Of a stretch of DNA of 34,572 nt, positions 1-7,349 are shown one piece after another. This stretch comes from an uncultured beta proteobacterium (GTDB lineage Bacteria; Pseudomonadota; Gammaproteobacteria; Burkholderiales; Burkholderiaceae_C): contig CAIKMZ010000099.1 of assembly GCA_903828665.1 (NCBI GenBank), positions 1 through 34,572 on the forward strand. Reading direction: 5' to 3'. The position numbers and the translations under genes were made by a program. The notes under the pieces are model-generated. The model saw only the letters and a list, made by a program, of their open reading frames with translations. It ran no database searches and had not been told where the DNA came from. Every line of letters begins with the position of its first letter. The first letter of the stretch is position 1.

Positions 1-99
1 CTGGCCGCCGACCTGCAGGCCTGGTGCCACCACGCCGAAGCCAGCGGCATTGCCGCGCTGCAGGAGTTTTCGCTGCGACTGCGCGCGGCGCGGGTCTGA
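1..99 (+). CDS. C-terminal fragment, probable fatty-acid desaturase (5' end outside window)
   Basis: The window opens inside a reading frame that stays open for 32 codons and ends at a TGA at 97-99. The visible tail (LQAWCHHAEASGIAALQEFS, then a short basic end) resembles, from memory, the C-terminus of acyl-lipid/acyl-CoA desaturases of Burkholderiales, which end in a Trp-Cys helix followed by an 'SGI.AL.EFS..LR' pattern. No His boxes or membrane segments lie inside the window, so the assignment rests on this short tail only. It could equally be another protein with an alpha-helical C-terminus. Confidence 0.45.
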   Translation: MAADLQAWCHHAEASGIAALQEFSLRLRAARV

Positions 100-179
100 T
101 CCGCGCCGAGCATGCTTCTTGCATGTCCGGCTGGCGCTTGCATCCGTAGCGCAACATCATCAACATTTCAATTCCAATC

Positions 180-881
180 ATGAGTTCACTCAATTTCATC
201 GGCGGCGAAAAAGGCGGCGTCGGCAAGTCCGTGGTGGCCCGGGTCCTGGCCCAGTACTTCATTGACAAGAAGCTGCCTTTTACCGGCTTCGACACCGATC
301 GCTCGCATACCACCTTCACCCGCTTCTACCAGGACTTTGCCTCCCCGGTCATCGTCGACAGCTATGAAAGCCTGGACGCGATCGCGGGTGCGTTTGAAGA
401 TGTCCAGGACGGTGCAGGCCAACGCGTCATCGTGGACCTGGCGGCCCAAACGGCGGCACCGGTGGCGCGCTGGATCGGCGACTCGGACCTGTTCGGCGTC
501 ATGGCGGAGATGGGTGTCACGGTCAATTTCTGGCACATCGCCGACGCCGGCAAGGACTCGGTCGACCTGCTCGGTCGCCTGCTCGAAACCTACGGTGCCG
601 GGCCCAATTATTTCGTGCTCAAGAACCAGGGGCGCGGCACGGACTTCTCGCAGCTCGAGCAATCGGCCGCGATGGAAAAGGCGCTGCAACTCGGCGCCCG
701 CGTGCTCACGCTCGGCCAGCTGCAGGAAGCCAGCATGCGCAAGATCGACCGCCAGAACGCCAGTTTCTGGGCCGCGTTGAACCGCCCCACCGGCACCGAC
801 ACGCTGGGCCTGCTGGAACGCCAGCGCGTCAAGAACTGGCTGAAGAAGACCTACGAGACGTTTGATTCCGTGACGCTCTGA
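180..881 (+). CDS. ParA/MinD-like P-loop ATPase (orphan)
   Basis: A 233-aa soluble protein of the ParA/MinD/CobQ superfamily. The deviant Walker A motif is clear at residues 9-17 (GEKGGVGKS, with signature lysines at 11 and 16), and FTGFDTDRSHTTF at about 34-46 sits where the second nucleotide-binding loop is expected. RVIVDLAAQ near residue 83 would be the Walker B strand. It resembles mobilisation- or partition-type ATPases that act on a partner protein or DNA, but no ParB, MobA or chemotaxis partner is adjacent, so its cargo is unknown. The start is the first ATG in frame before the P-loop; there is no good Shine-Dalgarno sequence upstream (CAATTCCAATC). It is convergent with the sensor kinase gene, 19 bp away. 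Confidence 0.85.
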   Translation: MSSLNFIGGEKGGVGKSVVARVLAQYFIDKKLPFTGFDTDRSHTTFTRFYQDFASPVIVDSYESLDAIAGAFEDVQDGAGQRVIVDLAAQTAAPVARWIGDSDLFGVMAEMGVTVNFWHIADAGKDSVDLLGRLLETYGAGPNYFVLKNQGRGTDFSQLEQSAAMEKALQLGARVLTLGQLQEASMRKIDRQNASFWAALNRPTGTDTLGLLERQRVKNWLKKTYETFDSVTL

Positions 882-900
882 TCGGCAGCGCCGACGGACA

Positions 901-2238
901 TCAGTCCTTCGGCAAGCGCACCGTGACCGCTAACCCCGGCTGCGCGTTGGCGATGCTCAACTCGCCGCCGTGGGCCGTTGCCACCAGCTTGCACAGGTAC
1001 AGGCCCAGACCGACGCCGCCGCTGGCGCGCCCGCGCGCCGCATCGGGGCGGTAAAAGGCCTTGCTCAACTGTCCGATCTGGTGCTCGGGCACACCGGGAC
1101 CGAAGTCGCGCACGCGGATGCACACGCCGCCCGATGCCCCGGCTTGCAGTTCAATGACGGGCGGGGCCGGCGCCTGCGCGCTGTGGCGCAGCGCGTTGTC
1201 GATCAGGTTGCGCAGCAGCAGGCGCATGCGCGTGCGGTCCAGGTCGAGGATCGGCAAGGCCGGCGCGAACTGCGTCTGCACGGCGCCATCGAAGCCTTCC
1301 AGAACTTCAAGTACCAGCGCCGCCAGATCGACCGGCTCGCGCTGCAGGGCGGCGTGCGCACTGGCCAGGCGCTCGCTCTCCAGCAGGTCGGTGATCAGGT
1401 CGCGCATCAGCGAGAGATCGCGCAACAGCGCGTCACGCTGCGCCAGCACCTCGGCGGTCTCGGGCAGCAGCTCGGTGTTCAGGCGCGCGCGCGTCAGCGG
1501 ACTGCGCAGCTCGTGGCTGATGGCCAGCAGCAGGGCGCGCTTGGCGTCGAGCATCTGGTGAATGTCGGCGCCCATGCTGTTGATTGCGGCCGCGAGTTCG
1601 CCGAGTTCATCGGGATGCCGCGCCCGCCGCACGGCAATGGGCTGGGTGAAGTCGCCCTTGCCGAAGCGCAGGGCGCCGGAGCGGATGTCGGCGAGCGGCC
1701 GCAGCATGTTGCGCACCACGCCATAAGCCAGGCCCGTGAGCAGCAGAATTCCGGCCAGCGTTGCCCAGCCGATGTAGCGCGGACGGTCATTCCAGACCGT
1801 GAGGTTCAGACCGAACTGAATCTGGTGGCCATCCACCGTGGTGCGCTCGAACCAGTGCGCGGCCGGTGGGCCCCCGTAGTCCTGATGGCGCCAGTAGCGT
1901 GCATGGTCCTCAGCCTGCGGATTGCTGCGCCAGTTGACTTGCGGCCCGAGGATCTGCACGCTCAAGGGCAATCGCTGCACCAGCGCCTGTGCGCGCTCGA
2001 TGCTCGGCGGGCTGCCGATCTCGGCGGCCAGCTTGTCCAGGTAGTCCACCACCAGCGGACGCGCCGCGTCGCGCCAGCCGACCCCGAGCGCGTACTGCAT
2101 GCCGACCACAAACGTGGCGGTCATGGCCAGCGCCAGCAGCAGAAAAAGGGCGACCAGGCGCACGCGCAGGGAATGCGTCAGCGCGTGCCGGGCGCGACGG
2201 CGCCAGTGCGGCCGCTCGTGATCGGGCTTGGCCTTCAT
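901..2238 (-). CDS. Two-component sensor histidine kinase (CpxA/RstB-like)
   Basis: A 445-aa inner-membrane kinase with classic EnvZ/CpxA layout. A first membrane helix spans about residues 27-50, a periplasmic sensor segment follows to about 154, and a second helix spans 155-176. A HAMP linker (about 177-232) leads to the H-box AISHELRSPLTRARLN with phospho-acceptor His242. The ATP-binding domain shows NLIDNALRHS (N box), VRDFGPGVP (G1) and GVGLGLYLCK (G2). Its ATG overlaps the regulator's stop codon by 4 bp (ATGA), so the two are translationally coupled. With a Spy/CpxP-type lipoprotein encoded first in the same direction, the likely input is envelope or periplasmic protein stress; this is inferred from context. 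The kinase class is certain, the signal is not. Confidence 0.92.
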   Translation of the reverse strand: MKAKPDHERPHWRRRARHALTHSLRVRLVALFLLLALAMTATFVVGMQYALGVGWRDAARPLVVDYLDKLAAEIGSPPSIERAQALVQRLPLSVQILGPQVNWRSNPQAEDHARYWRHQDYGGPPAAHWFERTTVDGHQIQFGLNLTVWNDRPRYIGWATLAGILLLTGLAYGVVRNMLRPLADIRSGALRFGKGDFTQPIAVRRARHPDELGELAAAINSMGADIHQMLDAKRALLLAISHELRSPLTRARLNTELLPETAEVLAQRDALLRDLSLMRDLITDLLESERLASAHAALQREPVDLAALVLEVLEGFDGAVQTQFAPALPILDLDRTRMRLLLRNLIDNALRHSAQAPAPPVIELQAGASGGVCIRVRDFGPGVPEHQIGQLSKAFYRPDAARGRASGGVGLGLYLCKLVATAHGGELSIANAQPGLAVTVRLPKD

Positions 2239-2927
2239 GGACTGGCCTTCTGCAGGGCCAGCGAGTAGCCCGCGTTGCGCAGGGTCTTGATGCAGTCGAG
2301 CGGGTCGAGCTTTCTGCGCAGACGGCTGATCACGATGTCCACGGCGCGCGTATTCAGATCGACCTCGTGACCGCGCAGGTGGTTTAGGATGTCGTCGCGG
2401 CTGAACACCTTGCCGGCCTCGCGTGCGAGCAGGTGCAGCAGATCGAACTCTGTGCTGGTGAGCTCAATCGCTTCGCCCTGGCGCCGCACGCTGCGCGTGA
2501 CGGCATCGATCTCCAGGCCGGCAAAGCGCAAGCGCTCGTCGCTGTTGCGCTCGGCCGCCGCGCCGGCGACATGGCGGCGCAGCACGGTCTGCAGGCGCGC
2601 CACCAGCTCGCGCGGCTCGAAGGGTTTGGGCACGTAGTCGTCGGCGCCGATCTCCAGGCCCACGATGCGGTCCATGACCTCGCCGCGCGCGGTGAGCATG
2701 ATGATCGGGATGTCGCTTTCCTTGCGGATCGTGCGGCACAGCGCAAAGCCGTCCATCTCGGGCAGCATCACATCAAGGATCACGGCGTCGAAATGGCCCT
2801 GGCGCAAGCGCGCCAGACCGTCGCTGGGGCGCAGGGCGCTCTCCAGCGTGAGGTCAAAGCGCGCGAAGTAGGCCGCCAGCGGCGCGCCGAGCTGGGCGTC
2901 GTCATCGATCAGCAGGATTCGGTGCAT
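2235..2927 (-). CDS. OmpR/PhoB-family response regulator (CpxR/RstA-like)
   Basis: A 230-aa DNA-binding response regulator and partner of the kinase encoded immediately downstream. The receiver domain shows the acidic pocket IDDD (residues 7-10), phospho-acceptor Asp52 in ILDVMLPEMDGF, Thr79 in MLTA and Lys101 in VPKPFEP. The C-terminal winged helix (about 130-228) carries LTSTEFDLLHLLA and a recognition-helix region NTRAVDIVISRLRRKL. I chose the ATG at 2927 because GGGAGA lies 7 nt upstream and MHRILLIDDD is the standard N-terminus; an in-frame GTG at 2942 would add five residues. It probably activates its own operon including the Spy-like gene, but no clear operator repeat was found. Confidence 0.93.
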   Translation of the reverse strand: MHRILLIDDDAQLGAPLAAYFARFDLTLESALRPSDGLARLRQGHFDAVILDVMLPEMDGFALCRTIRKESDIPIIMLTARGEVMDRIVGLEIGADDYVPKPFEPRELVARLQTVLRRHVAGAAAERNSDERLRFAGLEIDAVTRSVRRQGEAIELTSTEFDLLHLLAREAGKVFSRDDILNHLRGHEVDLNTRAVDIVISRLRRKLDPLDCIKTLRNAGYSLALQKASP

Positions 2928-2974
2928 GCGGCATTCTCCCACCGGCCGGGCCCGGCTCGGCGGCGACGGCCGCT

Positions 2975-3445
2975 TCAGCCGCGATGAAACCAGCCGTGGC
3001 GCCGCTCCATCAGGTCGCGTACCTTCTGCTGCTGTGCCGGGTTCAGGCTGTCGTAGAAATCGGCCAGCGCCGCAATCAGCTCCGGGCTTTTCGTCTGTAG
3101 ATTCGTTGTCTTTTCGGTGATCAGGGTCTGCGCGCCAGCGCGGTCGAACTTGTCGGTCGCCACCAGTGCCTTGATCTGCGCGCGCGGGTCCGGCGTGGCT
3201 CCCATCAGGGCAGTGCGCTGCGCCTGCAGCTTGTCGGCCAGAACCGCCAGGCGTTGCTGCTGGTCGTCGTTGAGGTCGAGCGTGCGGGTGGCGCGTTCCA
3301 GCGCCCAGCTGCGGAATTTGGCGTGCTGTTCCGCGCTCGTGCTGGCGTTGAATTCATGGGGGCGGTGGCCGCAGGCGCTCAGGCCGCCGGCCAGAAGGCT
3401 GGCGCCAGCGATGACGAGAAAAGTGCGCTTGATCCAGGGTTTCAT
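2975..3445 (-). CDS. Spy/CpxP-family periplasmic lipoprotein
   Basis: A 156-aa precursor. The N-terminus has two Lys/Arg, a hydrophobic stretch and a lipobox (LSAC, Cys at about 25), so it should be a lipid-anchored periplasmic protein. The mature part is almost entirely helical and contains two variants of the LTxxQ motif that defines the Spy/CpxP family: LNDDQQQRL near residue 58 and LNPAQQQKV near residue 133. Family members act as ATP-independent chaperones or as inhibitors of a sensor kinase. As first gene of a chaperone-regulator-kinase set it probably reports or buffers periplasmic misfolding to the adjacent kinase. AAAGGAG lies just before the ATG. The lipoprotein form is a difference from E. 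coli CpxP, which is soluble. Confidence 0.8.
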   Translation of the reverse strand: MKPWIKRTFLVIAGASLLAGGLSACGHRPHEFNASTSAEQHAKFRSWALERATRTLDLNDDQQQRLAVLADKLQAQRTALMGATPDPRAQIKALVATDKFDRAGAQTLITEKTTNLQTKSPELIAALADFYDSLNPAQQQKVRDLMERRHGWFHRG

Positions 3446-3523
3446 GATGCAGGCTCCTTTAGCAGGCTTGGTTGAACAGAGCCTTGATGGTGCCTTCGGC
3501 GCCGCTGACGGTGGTGTCGTGCC

Positions 3524-3551
3524 GGTATCGGTTTGTTTCAGTTCATGTCAA
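3524..3551 (-). promoter_or_regulatory. Candidate promoter of the spy-like/regulator/kinase operon
   Basis: On the minus strand TTGACA (3546-3551) is a perfect -35 box, and GATACC (3524-3529) lies 16 nt away as a modest -10 match (3 of 6). It sits 79-106 nt upstream of the lipoprotein ATG and directly abuts the stop of the radical SAM gene at 3553, so this operon could either start here or receive read-through from the sulfatase cluster. Confidence 0.35.
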
Positions 3552-3552
3552 G

Positions 3553-4848
3553 CTACCGGGCGCCCAGGCGCCGCGCCAGCTCCGGGCGCGCCGCTGTCGC
3601 CTTGGCATAGAACTGCTTGAGGCCGGTGCACAGGTAGTTCAGGCCGGCTTCGCCGTCGGGCGTCTTGATGAAGCGGCTCTTGGGGCATTCACCCCAGCAC
3701 AGGTCGAGGTAGCTGCAGGCCCTGCAATACCGCGGCAGCGTGTCGCTCTTGGCGTGGCCGAATTGCTGCTGCCGCTGCGAAAAGGCCAGGTCGCCCTCGT
3801 GCGTCTGCAGGATGTTGCCGAGCTTGTACTCGGGATAGACGAAGTGGTCGCAGCTGTAGAGGTCGCCGTTGTGCTCGAGCGCCAGCGCCTTGCCGCAGAT
3901 CTGGCTGCTCACGCACTTTTGCGCGCCGTAGCCGAACATCTGCGAGATCACGTTCTCGAACTGGTCGACAAAGACCTTGCCGTAGTCCCGGCGCAGCCAC
4001 TCGTCCCAGATGCGGCAGAGGAAATAGCCCCAGTCCTCGCTCGCCACCGACCAATCGGTCACGACCGATCCGGCACGGCCGGGCGTGGCCTGCGCGCTGC
4101 CGACAACGGGCAACGCTGCCGCGTCCCAGTGTCCCGGTGCCACGGCCTGAAAGTCGGCCGACTCGACGCAGGGGATGAACTGGATGATGCGGGGGCGCAC
4201 CTGGTCGCGCAGGAAGCGGTAGACGTCGGTCGGTCGCCGTGCGTTCTTGCGGTTCACCACGCACAGCGCGCCGAACGGCACCTGGTACTGGTGCAGCAGG
4301 GCGACCGCCGCCATCACGCGCTCGAAGGTCGGCGTGCCGCCCTTGCTGTAGCGGTATTCGTCGTGCAGCGCGGCCGGTCCGTCGATCGAGAGGCCGACCA
4401 GGAATTTGTTGCGCTGGAGGAAGGCGCACCAGTCGTCGTCGAGCAGGATGCCGTTGGTCTGCAGGTCGTTCTCGATCGCCTGGCCGGGCTTGCCGTAGCG
4501 CGCTTGCAGTTCGACCACGCGCTCGAAGAACGCCAGCCCCATCAGCGTGGGCTCGCCGCCCTGCCATGAGAAGACGACCTCGGCTCCGGTATGGGCCTCG
4601 ATGTACTGGCAGATGTGCTGCTCCAGCAGCGCCTCGCTCATGCGCGCTTTCTTGGGCTGGCGCAGAAGGTCTTCCTTGTGCAGGTAGAAGCAGTAGGCGC
4701 AGTCCAAGTTGCACTGCGAGCCGCTCGGCTTGACCATCGCGTGAAAGCGGTAGAAATCGCCCTTGGGCAGGCTCGGTAGCTTCAATGCCGGTCCGTTGGC
4801 GGCGGACGACTGGATCGGAATGACGGGGTGTTGGGGCATCGACGGCAT
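3553..4848 (-). CDS. Anaerobic sulfatase-maturating enzyme (radical SAM/SPASM)
   Basis: A 431-aa radical SAM protein. The [4Fe-4S]-SAM cysteines are Cys46, Cys50 and Cys53 in CNLDCAYC, preceded by the family's FHAMVKPSG lead-in. WQGGEPTLMG, QTNGILLDDDWCAF and VGLSIDGPAALHDEYR follow in the order expected for anSMEs. The C-terminal SPASM region supplies cysteines in CVSSQICG, CDHF and CRACSYLDLCWGECPKSRF for two auxiliary Fe-S clusters. anSMEs oxidise the active-site Cys or Ser of sulfatases to formylglycine. It is the last gene of a cluster containing a sulfatase, and a second sulfatase lies in the divergent half of the locus; both are plausible clients. The ATG at 4848 (or 4839, three codons on) is preferred, 22 nt after the hydrolase stop; neither has a strong Shine-Dalgarno sequence. 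Confidence 0.92.
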   Translation of the reverse strand: MPSMPQHPVIPIQSSAANGPALKLPSLPKGDFYRFHAMVKPSGSQCNLDCAYCFYLHKEDLLRQPKKARMSEALLEQHICQYIEAHTGAEVVFSWQGGEPTLMGLAFFERVVELQARYGKPGQAIENDLQTNGILLDDDWCAFLQRNKFLVGLSIDGPAALHDEYRYSKGGTPTFERVMAAVALLHQYQVPFGALCVVNRKNARRPTDVYRFLRDQVRPRIIQFIPCVESADFQAVAPGHWDAAALPVVGSAQATPGRAGSVVTDWSVASEDWGYFLCRIWDEWLRRDYGKVFVDQFENVISQMFGYGAQKCVSSQICGKALALEHNGDLYSCDHFVYPEYKLGNILQTHEGDLAFSQRQQQFGHAKSDTLPRYCRACSYLDLCWGECPKSRFIKTPDGEAGLNYLCTGLKQFYAKATAARPELARRLGAR

Positions 4849-4870
4849 TGGAGCATGAATGCAGGATGCT

Positions 4871-5947
4871 TCAAAAGCGCCGGCTGAACGCCACCTGTTT
4901 CGATCCGGCCGGCAGGCTGATGAAATCGCCGTCGGCGCCGACGCGGATCGGACCGTCATAGAGATTCGTCGCGTTGCCCAGGAACGCCTTCTCCAGACCG
5001 GGCAGCGGCAGCGGCGGTGCAATGTGGTTGAGCAGTAGGTAGCCGACCCTGGCGTCGCGCGCGGTTTCGGCCGCCTGTTCCGGCGAGCTGTGGTAATCGA
5101 CGATGTCGGCAAACAGCTGCTTCAGATTGGCTCGCCCGGCCCGGGCTGCGGCGTCGCCCAGCATGGCCATCAGCGGCGCCGACAAGGCCTCGTGCATCAG
5201 CAGATCGACGCCCGCGGCCTCGCGCTGGACAGCAGCAGACTTGCGCGTGTCGCCGCTCAGCACCAGGCTGCGGCCCTTGTAGCTGATGCGGTAGCCGACG
5301 GCCGGGTGCACCGGCGCATGATCGACCGCGAAGGCGTCGATCTCGAGCTCGCCATCCTTGAGCAGCACGATGCGGCCCGTTGGCTCGATGGCAAAGGGCA
5401 TCGCCTTGCCGCCGCTGCCAGTCGACGGCATGACGGTCTCGCCGTGATGGGCCACGCGGTACTGCTGGTCCTGCGCGTAGGCCTGTCGGAAGCCAGCAAC
5501 GACGGCCTCGACGCCAGACGGCCCGTAGACCGGAACCGGCGCCGTGTTGGACGCGGAGACCCAGCGCTGCAGCATCAGCTCGCCCAGGCCGTCGATGTGG
5601 TCGGAATGAAAGTGCGTCAGAAAGATGGCCTCGATGCGGCCGTGGTTGAAGCCCATGCGGCCGATGTTGCGCGCGCTGCCGCCGCCGGCGTCGAAAATGA
5701 ACAGGCGCTTGCCAGCCACCACCAGCGTGCACGGCCCGGAGCGCGTCTCGTCGGGAAACGGCGAGCCCGCGCCGCACAGGCCGACGTGCAGGCCGTCGGG
5801 CAGTTCCAGCAGCGGATCGCTGGCCAGGTGCCGCGCCGCGACCCGCTGCACCAACGCCACGCTCAGCGGCGCGCGCAAGGCATAGGCGGCAAGGGCGAGC
5901 GCGACCAGCGCCACGCCGACTGACAGGATGATGTTGCGCAATTTCAT
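4871..5947 (-). CDS. Metallo-beta-lactamase-fold hydrolase, exported or membrane-anchored
   Basis: A 358-aa protein with an N-terminal hydrophobic segment (residues 5-25) that serves as signal peptide or anchor. The metal-binding signature THFHSDHIDG gives His112, His114, Asp116 and His117. Further ligands are likely in DHAPVHPAVGYRI, LSGDTRKS and LLNHIAPP, the RNase Z/ElaC-like arrangement, although an exported protein would not process tRNA. Within this fold, the MBL-type arylsulfatase of Pseudoalteromonas carrageenovora is a known RNase Z-like enzyme, so a sulfate- or other ester hydrolase is a reasonable guess given the neighbours. The ATG at 5947 is preceded by AGAAGGAAC, a good ribosome site; upstream in-frame codons run into a palindromic repeat and are not coding. 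Confidence 0.8.
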   Translation of the reverse strand: MKLRNIILSVGVALVALALAAYALRAPLSVALVQRVAARHLASDPLLELPDGLHVGLCGAGSPFPDETRSGPCTLVVAGKRLFIFDAGGGSARNIGRMGFNHGRIEAIFLTHFHSDHIDGLGELMLQRWVSASNTAPVPVYGPSGVEAVVAGFRQAYAQDQQYRVAHHGETVMPSTGSGGKAMPFAIEPTGRIVLLKDGELEIDAFAVDHAPVHPAVGYRISYKGRSLVLSGDTRKSAAVQREAAGVDLLMHEALSAPLMAMLGDAAARAGRANLKQLFADIVDYHSSPEQAAETARDARVGYLLLNHIAPPLPLPGLEKAFLGNATNLYDGPIRVGADGDFISLPAGSKQVAFSRRF

Positions 5948-5993
5948 GGTTGTTCCTTCTTGGTTTTGCATTCCGGCAATGCTCCCTGGCTTG

Positions 5994-6063
5994 TGATCCC
6001 GGACGCGATCCGGGATCCAGTGGCACGCCGAACATGGATTGCGGGTCGGGGCCCGCAATGACA
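5994..6063 (-). repeat. Two-hairpin intergenic palindromic repeat, copy 1
   Basis: Two perfect inverted repeats lie side by side. ATCCCGGA (5996-6003) pairs with TCCGGGAT (6009-6016), and ATTGCGGG (6038-6045) pairs with CCCGCAAT (6052-6059). Read on the minus strand it begins TGTCATTGCGG and closely parallels the element at 12742-12810. This type of intergenic element is common in many proteobacteria. It lies in the only gap above 100 bp inside the sulfatase cluster, between the propeller gene and the hydrolase gene, so it could stabilise, pause or partly terminate the message. Confidence 0.75.
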
Positions 6064-6095
6064 AGCGTCGGGTTCATGGCCGATCTGCAGCAGGT

Positions 6096-7349
6096 TCACG
6101 CCACAAAAACCCGCGACAGCCGGTCCATCGATGACCAGTAGACATCGCGGCCCCAGCCCGGGCTCGGAAAGACCACGCCCTGGTTCAGACCTCCGCAGCG
6201 CACGCGGCCGAGCTCGGCGCCCGATTCGATCGCCAGCATCACCACTTCCTCGCGCGCGCGGTGGTAATCGTTGATGACCAGTTCGCCGGTCTGCGGGTAC
6301 AGCAGCATGTGGCTGGCGCAGCCGAAGGCGCTCTTGTGCCACAGCGGCTTCAGCTCCTTGGCCGCGTCGTCAAAACGCCAGGCCTGCAGATGGCGATTGG
6401 CCGAGTCGTAGCCGATCACAATCCTGCGCTGCAGGTCGATCAGCGGCGGGTTGGTGATGCTGCCGCCGGGTAGCCCGCAGACCTCGAGCAGCTGGTGATC
6501 GCTGGCGTCCGACAGCGAGACCCGGATCAGGCGGTTCGGTGTCGCGCTGACACCGTGGCCGATCATCCGGATGAAGTAGCGGTGCCGGCCGTTGTCCATG
6601 AACCAGGCGTTGGCGCCGTCGAGCACGACGTCCCAGCCGTAGGATTGGGCGCTGTCGCCGATGTAGTCGAAACGCCAGTCGGCGTCGAGCACCAGGGCGC
6701 GCGTGTCGTCGCGCCAGTGGTAGCGAAAGATCGCGCGCACGCCGACCACGTAGACCATGTTGCCGATCGCGCTCAGGCGCGCGATCGAGGGCTCGGGGCA
6801 CAGCGTGTCGGCGCAGGCGGCGCTCATCGTCTGCGCGTCGATCACGCTCAAGCAAGCTGGCGTCTTGTCCGACAGGTTCTTGGTCACGATCAGGCCGTTG
6901 TCGAGGATGACGAAGGAGTTGTAGGGCTCGTTCATCGGCAGACGCAAGGCGGCGAGCGGCTGGCAGGCGCGGTCCAGTCGGTGCAGGTAGCGGCCGTAGA
7001 CCACGTAGAGGCCGCCGTTGCGATGCAGCGCCATGCCGCCCGGCCACATCGGACCACCGGCCAGGCGCGGCGAACGCTCGATCGTCTGCAGGCTTTGCGC
7101 GTCGATGCGCTCGACGCAGGCGGTCGTGGGCAGGCCGAGTTTGGCGCGCAGCACCGAGTGCGTTAGCAGGTAGACCTCACCCGGCTCACCGAGCAGCGTC
7201 ATGGTCGACATCCAGGTCCGCCGGCTGATCGCGTGCAACTTTTCGCCTGCGCGCAGGCCCGGCGCCGTCGCACCATGCGGCACCTGCAGGCGCTGCGGTC
7301 CGCCGTCTTCACCCGGCCACGGCGTGGCCAAGTAGCCCGGCGCGCTCAT
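6096..7349 (-). CDS. Protein of unknown function, predicted beta-propeller
   Basis: A 417-aa protein that I do not recognise. It has no signal peptide or membrane helix. Repeated short hydrophobic strands with turns (GGLYVVYGRYLHRLD, NSFVILDNGLIVTKN, GNMVYVVGVRAIFRYHW, NRLIRVSLSD, GELVINDY) suggest a beta-propeller with roughly six blades, as in lactonase/strictosidine-synthase-like or quinoprotein-like folds. Several Cys are scattered, but no metal motif is evident. Its ATG overlaps the upstream sulfatase stop codon by 4 bp (ATGA), so translation is coupled to the sulfatase and the function is probably linked. The cytoplasmic prediction is odd for a gene tied to an exported sulfatase. The frame is open further upstream, but that part lies inside the sulfatase gene. 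Confidence 0.75.
   Translation of the reverse strand: MSAPGYLATPWPGEDGGPQRLQVPHGATAPGLRAGEKLHAISRRTWMSTMTLLGEPGEVYLLTHSVLRAKLGLPTTACVERIDAQSLQTIERSPRLAGGPMWPGGMALHRNGGLYVVYGRYLHRLDRACQPLAALRLPMNEPYNSFVILDNGLIVTKNLSDKTPACLSVIDAQTMSAACADTLCPEPSIARLSAIGNMVYVVGVRAIFRYHWRDDTRALVLDADWRFDYIGDSAQSYGWDVVLDGANAWFMDNGRHRYFIRMIGHGVSATPNRLIRVSLSDASDHQLLEVCGLPGGSITNPPLIDLQRRIVIGYDSANRHLQAWRFDDAAKELKPLWHKSAFGCASHMLLYPQTGELVINDYHRAREEVVMLAIESGAELGRVRCGGLNQGVVFPSPGWGRDVYWSSMDRLSRVFVA

Noticed and set aside
111..125. CATGC-TTCTT-GCATG hairpin between the desaturase fragment and parA
   Set aside because: A 5-bp stem with AT-rich loop and no T-run; too weak to call terminator or operator.
970..2268. Long open frame on the plus strand opposite the histidine kinase gene
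   Set aside because: High-GC third-position bias leaves the antisense strand open. The translation is rich in Arg/Gln/Ala without domains, while the minus-strand protein has full kinase motifs.
5944..6342. 132-codon minus-strand frame across the hydrolase upstream region
   Set aside because: Overlaps the propeller gene and the palindromic repeat; no recognizable domain and no ribosome site.
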